From: Penicillium oxalicum
Taxonomy: Eukaryota > Ascomycota > Eurotiomycetes > Eurotiales > Aspergillaceae
DNA length: 64,000 bases
NCBI RefSeq assembly: GCF_001723175.1
Contig: NC_064650.1
Location: 3,286,001-3,350,000 of the forward strand
Reading direction: 5' to 3'
This document shows, piece after piece, positions 60,119 to 64,000 of the stretch; position 1 is the stretch's first letter, and each line of letters begins with the position of its first letter. The position numbers were made by a program, and so were the translations under genes. The notes under the pieces were generated by a model, which saw only the letters and a list, made by a program, of their open reading frames with translations, did no database searches and was not told where the DNA came from.

Positions 60119-62296
60119 CAATGGAGCCTATTGGGACTCAATCAAATCAGATCAGACATTTTACAGCATTTGGCTGAGACGGAAGCACTGACTGCTGACA
60201 GAAGGTATGATTGGTATATTGATAAACATTCGTTTATCGGGTGATTTATTTGGTGGCAACCCGCCAATCCTAGAGATTTTCTATGGAGGGAACTATCTAA
60301 TCTTGGATCTATGGAGTGAATATCAGGTATCGACTCAGAGCTCCACTAGTTTTGGCAAGGTGGTACCAGGCAAGATAGGCAAGGCCAGGTGGAGTGTTCT
60401 GAAGATCAGACGGAATCATGGAACGATCGCTTCTTAAGGAGACCTACATCATCGATAAAGGACAGACATGGGGACCATGATAAGCGCGGCGGCGAATCCA
60501 CGTGCGTGTTGATTCAAGACTGGTGTCCACCTAGATATGGCGAGATCTTTGTTTGCCTTTTTGAGTGTGCCGAGCCGTGGACTTATCTTTCGTAGGTATC
60601 TTCCAACACCATTGATCTCTTGCCATGTGAATGTTGGAGATACTCGCTGGATAGATAGCGCTGGTAGTATCAGGATCACTAGTTGGGTCTGGTTCTGATG
60701 AATTGATCGAGTATCACACCGGGACTCAGAGATAGGCGTGACCCTTATCGGACCCAACAGGTCAAAAGTACGTGCATATGTAGGGCATGCAACGAGATAC
60801 ATTGATCCCGGCATTTCGAGGCCGACTGACTCATTAGGTCGCACGGGCTAAGTTTTGTTTCTGTTTGTTTTTATTTGTGGTTTTAAACGCAGGCGTGATT
60901 GTATGATGAGTGGTCGCGCGACTATTGGCGTGTTCTGTTCCATCAGCCTTGTGTCGTGCCACCCGTGAACTTTGGTGGACTGGCTGACACATGTCAAGGG
61001 CTGTGGAGTGTCACACACTTGAGTCGGTTCGAGACGGTGTTACACCCGGTGCGGCCAGCCCATGAACCTTTCGGGCGGGTATCAGAGGGTGACTCTGGAG
61101 ATGCCCAGCTCTGACACCCCGGCGACTAGTAGTATATTTTGATACTCGGCCTATGTTGTGCGTACTGTGCGTGATGATTATGTTCTTTATCCTCCTCTTG
61201 CCTCTCCTGGACGATCACCCTACAGCAGTAATCGGCGCTAGTCTCTCTTTCGTTAGTGTGGTGTCTTATTCCCCCACAATCCGCCAGGCTGGATGCATCG
61301 AGGCAGTTGGCGTTTGGTCCCCCCCTTTTTTTTCCCGCATGGCCTGACTGGCCACCATACAGTCAATGCTGCTTGGAGGGTGTAGTCGTGTCCTGTCCGT
61401 AGTCTGTACATATCTCTGGCTCACGAGGGACTGATGGGAGTTGATCTAGCGGAGGTTCTGTCTCAGTCACCCACGGTCCAGCTGATTCATTAGTCACGAA
61501 CCCAGCAACCTTGAAATGAGTAGCTCTAAAGCGTGGAGCCTGAAAAAACAGCTCGAGGATGCATATGACGAGCCACGCCCTCATAAAGTGTATCGCGTCT
61601 GTCTCGGGCTCTGAGCGGCTCTGAAATTCTCCGCCTTGAAGTCACCCAAGGACACCCTATGCAACAGCAATCCGACAGGGTTCCAGGGTCACATAACTTA
61701 GCGCCCTCTCTTCAGCAGGTCTTTGACTCTTCCACGTTAGCCTGCGCATGCCCTGCCGAGTGGGCTTCCCTCGCGGCCATGTTCGAGAACAGTCACGTTC
61801 GAGAACAAATGTGAGAAGATCTGGGGAACCCGAGCCCGGTAGATTGTGCCATAGACGGAGGAATGTGTGCTGAAGAATGTGGCAGGGGGCCGATACCCGC
61901 AGAGATGGCGAGTCGCGTGTTGTTTGCAGTGATCCTCTCTCGACCCGACCGAGACGGAGACCCGAGTTCCAAGTGCGGGCTCAAGGAAACGATGCTTTGT
62001 GAGCGACGATGGTCTCCTACAATGGGTCTTTTCCGAGTGTTTCTTCGTATTGCCCGCCCCGGTGCTCGTGATCGGAGGTTATTATCTACCGTGAATGTCC
62101 GGGAACGTGGGACTTGCTGGGGAAATGGAAATGCGCCTGTTCTCACCGTCCCCCAACGAGGTCCAGATGGTAGCCGAGTTGAATCTGAGCAACCGATGTT
62201 CATGTTTCATCCCCGTCGGTGTAACTCTGTTATCAAAGCGGCCCTTTTTCCCTGTCACTCGTTTGTTGACCGCCCTCACTCATGTGCCGCACACCT

Positions 62297-62330
62297 CTCA
62301 CACACACACTCTCTCTCTCTCTCTCTCACA
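62297..62330. repeat. (CA)n(CT)n compound dinucleotide repeat
   Basis: Several CA units run directly into about nine CT units. Probably polymorphic. Confidence 0.85.
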
Positions 62331-63718
62331 AGACGGCCTGGGAGACAGCTGAGTGGTTGCCTGAGCGGCCAGGAGGGAGAGTTTTGTTTTTTTTTTTTCT
62401 TGACACATTGGCGTTGTCACGAACTGAGCGGTGGCCACTGAACACCAGTGATGGGCGATTCCAACCGACTCACATCTGCACGAGTCCCACGACTCCATCC
62501 CACTCTGACTGCTTTCCCCCGCAGAAAAGCGGTTCCGAGCATCTGGCAGCTGTTAACTTGTTCGGTACTGGCTGGGTCCACTTAGAGTGGAGCTCGGCAA
62601 GGAGGTCTGCTGACTGGTTCCCCAGTGCGTCTCAAAGGAGAGTTCGGGTCACGCCGAATGAGGCTCGATTAGGGAGCCCCCTCTTTTGGGCTCGTTTGGC
62701 CCGTTTGGGCATTTCTGTTTGGCCGAGCGTGGATGAACGGGTCCGATGCTACCTTGCCGCGTGGTAGCATCCATCCCTGCGACCTTTCATACTTTGTCCA
62801 GAGACGGTGTCAGGTACCCCAGACTGCGGATCACTCGATCGTCGGACTCCATATTCCTAATTTTTCTCCTTGATGGTACTCGTTTGATACTCCATGAGTC
62901 TCGCAGGGTCTATACACATACTCTCTCTCTTTTCCCACTGTAGACCAAGGTACACTTTCCCCGGCCCGATACCCGGATGGCTCCCTCGTCTCAGTTCCAG
63001 TCCTGCTTCGACTGAACGCTTCCCAAAGTAGTCTCAGGTCATACGAACGGCCCTCGACTGCTGGTCGCATATCCAATTGGCCCCAATCAGGAGGACAAAC
63101 AAACCCGGCTCGACTCGTGCTTGACAGCTCCGAAACGGTGGTAGTGGCTACATGTTCCCATCAGTTCCCACTAGTCCTCCGGTCTGGCTTTCCACAGCCC
63201 CCCCCCCCCATCCGGCAAGCTACCCTGCCGTCTGGACCAGAATGGCGATGGTACTTGTCCCTTTTCTTGGCTGGATCTGATGTGACTTTTTTTGATTTTA
63301 TTTTGGGTTTACTTTTTTTGACTTTTCTTTTTTTTTTCACACCCTGACATTGCTACTTGACAACTTTTGCTAGAGGTCTCTTCACATCGTAGTTCCAGAA
63401 TGGCTTGAACTTGCCCGTTCAACCTGGTTTTCTTTTTCTTAAACACTGCCTTTTCCTGCTCTTTCCTTCTCTTCTATTTCTGTCCTCTGGAGCTCTCCTT
63501 CCCCCCCACAATCATCTCCACCACCTTCGCCGCTCATCGCTCTCCATTCAGCCGCGTCCGACTTTCCTCCATCACGCCTCCGCTTTTTTCCACTCAACCA
63601 CACTCCGCTCCCTCCACCTTCCCATCTGCGCCCTGACGATCATCAACATCGCCGCCGCCCGTGAATCAGCTCCCTCCGTCACATTACCGCTCGGGTAGTC
63701 CCTGCTCCGGTTCGCATC

Positions 63719-64000
63719 ATGGCAGAGACTGAGCCCAAAGTGCCGACCACCGACGTCGGGCCCAGCGCCTCGTTGACCGATGAGGTCCCCCGTCCGCGTG
63801 GTTGGATGTACCAGCGCATCGGAAAGGGCAGATTCAATCTGGGCTGGTATGCCTCACCCAAATTTCAGCTCGGCATGGTCGCCTTTGTGTGCTTTTTGTG
63901 TCCCGGCATGTTCAATGCCCTCAGTGGTCTGGGTGGTGGTGGCAAGGCCGATGTCAAGTTGGCCGACGACATGGTAAGTCATGATTGGGCCCTATCATAT
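63719..64000 (+). CDS. UNC93-like / DUF895 major-facilitator membrane protein, first exon only
   Basis: The gene leaves the right edge. Exon 1 is 63719-63973 (85 codons) and ends at a GTAAGT donor, so 63974-64000 is intronic. The N-terminus MAETEPKVPTTDVG is hydrophilic. It is followed by the family hallmark RFNLGWYASPKFQLGMVAFV and the first membrane segment CFLCPGMFNALSGLGGGG. The same WY..P..Q..M..FVCFLCPGMFNAL.GLGGGG pattern marks fungal UNC93-like transporters of the plasma membrane or vacuole. Substrate unknown. The start has an ATC before ATGG and sits after a pyrimidine-rich leader. Confidence 0.85.
   Translation, partial: MAETEPKVPTTDVGPSASLTDEVPRPRGWMYQRIGKGRFNLGWYASPKFQLGMVAFVCFLCPGMFNALSGLGGGGKADVKLADDMVSHDWALSY

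Larger units (their letters stand above)
59396..63718. other. 4.3 kb gene-free region upstream of the UNC93-like gene
   Basis: No gene recognised; open frames such as 61863-62441 lack any domain. It contains a GAAA repeat, a CA/CT repeat and a C12 run at 63198-63209. From about 63270 to 63700 the + strand is strongly pyrimidine-rich, which fits a long 5' leader of the downstream gene. Confidence 0.55.

Noticed and set aside
61863..62441. 192-codon open frame in the right gene-free region
   Set aside because: It crosses a CA/CT microsatellite and a T11 run, has no domain and no coding-like composition.

Overview
The window is genomic DNA of a filamentous ascomycete, most probably an Aspergillaceae (Penicillium/Aspergillus-like) fungus. 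Genes sit on both strands, have short introns (about 50-100 bases) with fungal donor, branch and acceptor signals, and encode Pezizomycotina families: a DUF1752 regulator, fungal Swf1, an Aspergillus-style HP1 and Rap1, and fungal dynamin-like proteins. I found no prokaryotic, viral or plasmid signature, no CRISPR array, no rRNA and no intact tRNA. Species assignment is inference.

Layout. Positions 1-1124 hold the 5' part of a DUF1752 (GATA_AreA) gene leaving the left edge. About 13.8 kb without a recognisable gene follows (1125-14953). From 15 to 27 kb lies a dense housekeeping and chromatin block: CCT5 (chaperonin epsilon subunit), an HP1 homologue, the telomere protein Rap1, the palmitoyltransferase Swf1, a CTR86/Ataxin-10 protein and a RING-H2 protein. 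From 28 to 42 kb come an alpha/beta hydrolase, a ten-exon SLIP-GC-like large GTPase, a MARVEL membrane protein, a GDP-mannose pyrophosphorylase A homologue and a second, Mx/Vps1-type dynamin GTPase. From 43.8 to 59.4 kb come lysyl-tRNA synthetase, an unknown zinc-binding protein, COX15, a C3HC/Rsm1 zinc-finger protein, an orphan nuclear-looking protein, the mRNA cap methyltransferase and an SP-RING (Nse2-like) SUMO ligase. A 4.3 kb low-complexity stretch then leads to the first exon of an UNC93-like transporter at the right edge.

The exon models were built by hand from splice signals and protein-family conservation. For CCT5, HP1, Rap1, Swf1, the SLIP-GC-like GTPase, the Mx-like dynamin, GMPPA, KRS1, COX15, ABD1 and Nse2 the summed exon lengths are exact multiples of three.

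Functional links: HP1 and Rap1, two silent-chromatin and telomere proteins, are convergent neighbours 436 bases apart. KRS1 carries two perfect Gcn4/CpcA sites upstream. Two unrelated dynamin-superfamily GTPases lie within 12 kb. There is no obvious biosynthetic cluster or defence island. The points most worth checking are a probable 2-base micro-exon in KRS1, an A6 frame break in the CTR86 gene, the SLIP-GC-like GTPase, two fossil tRNA-like elements with the same internal spacing, and the long gene-free region.
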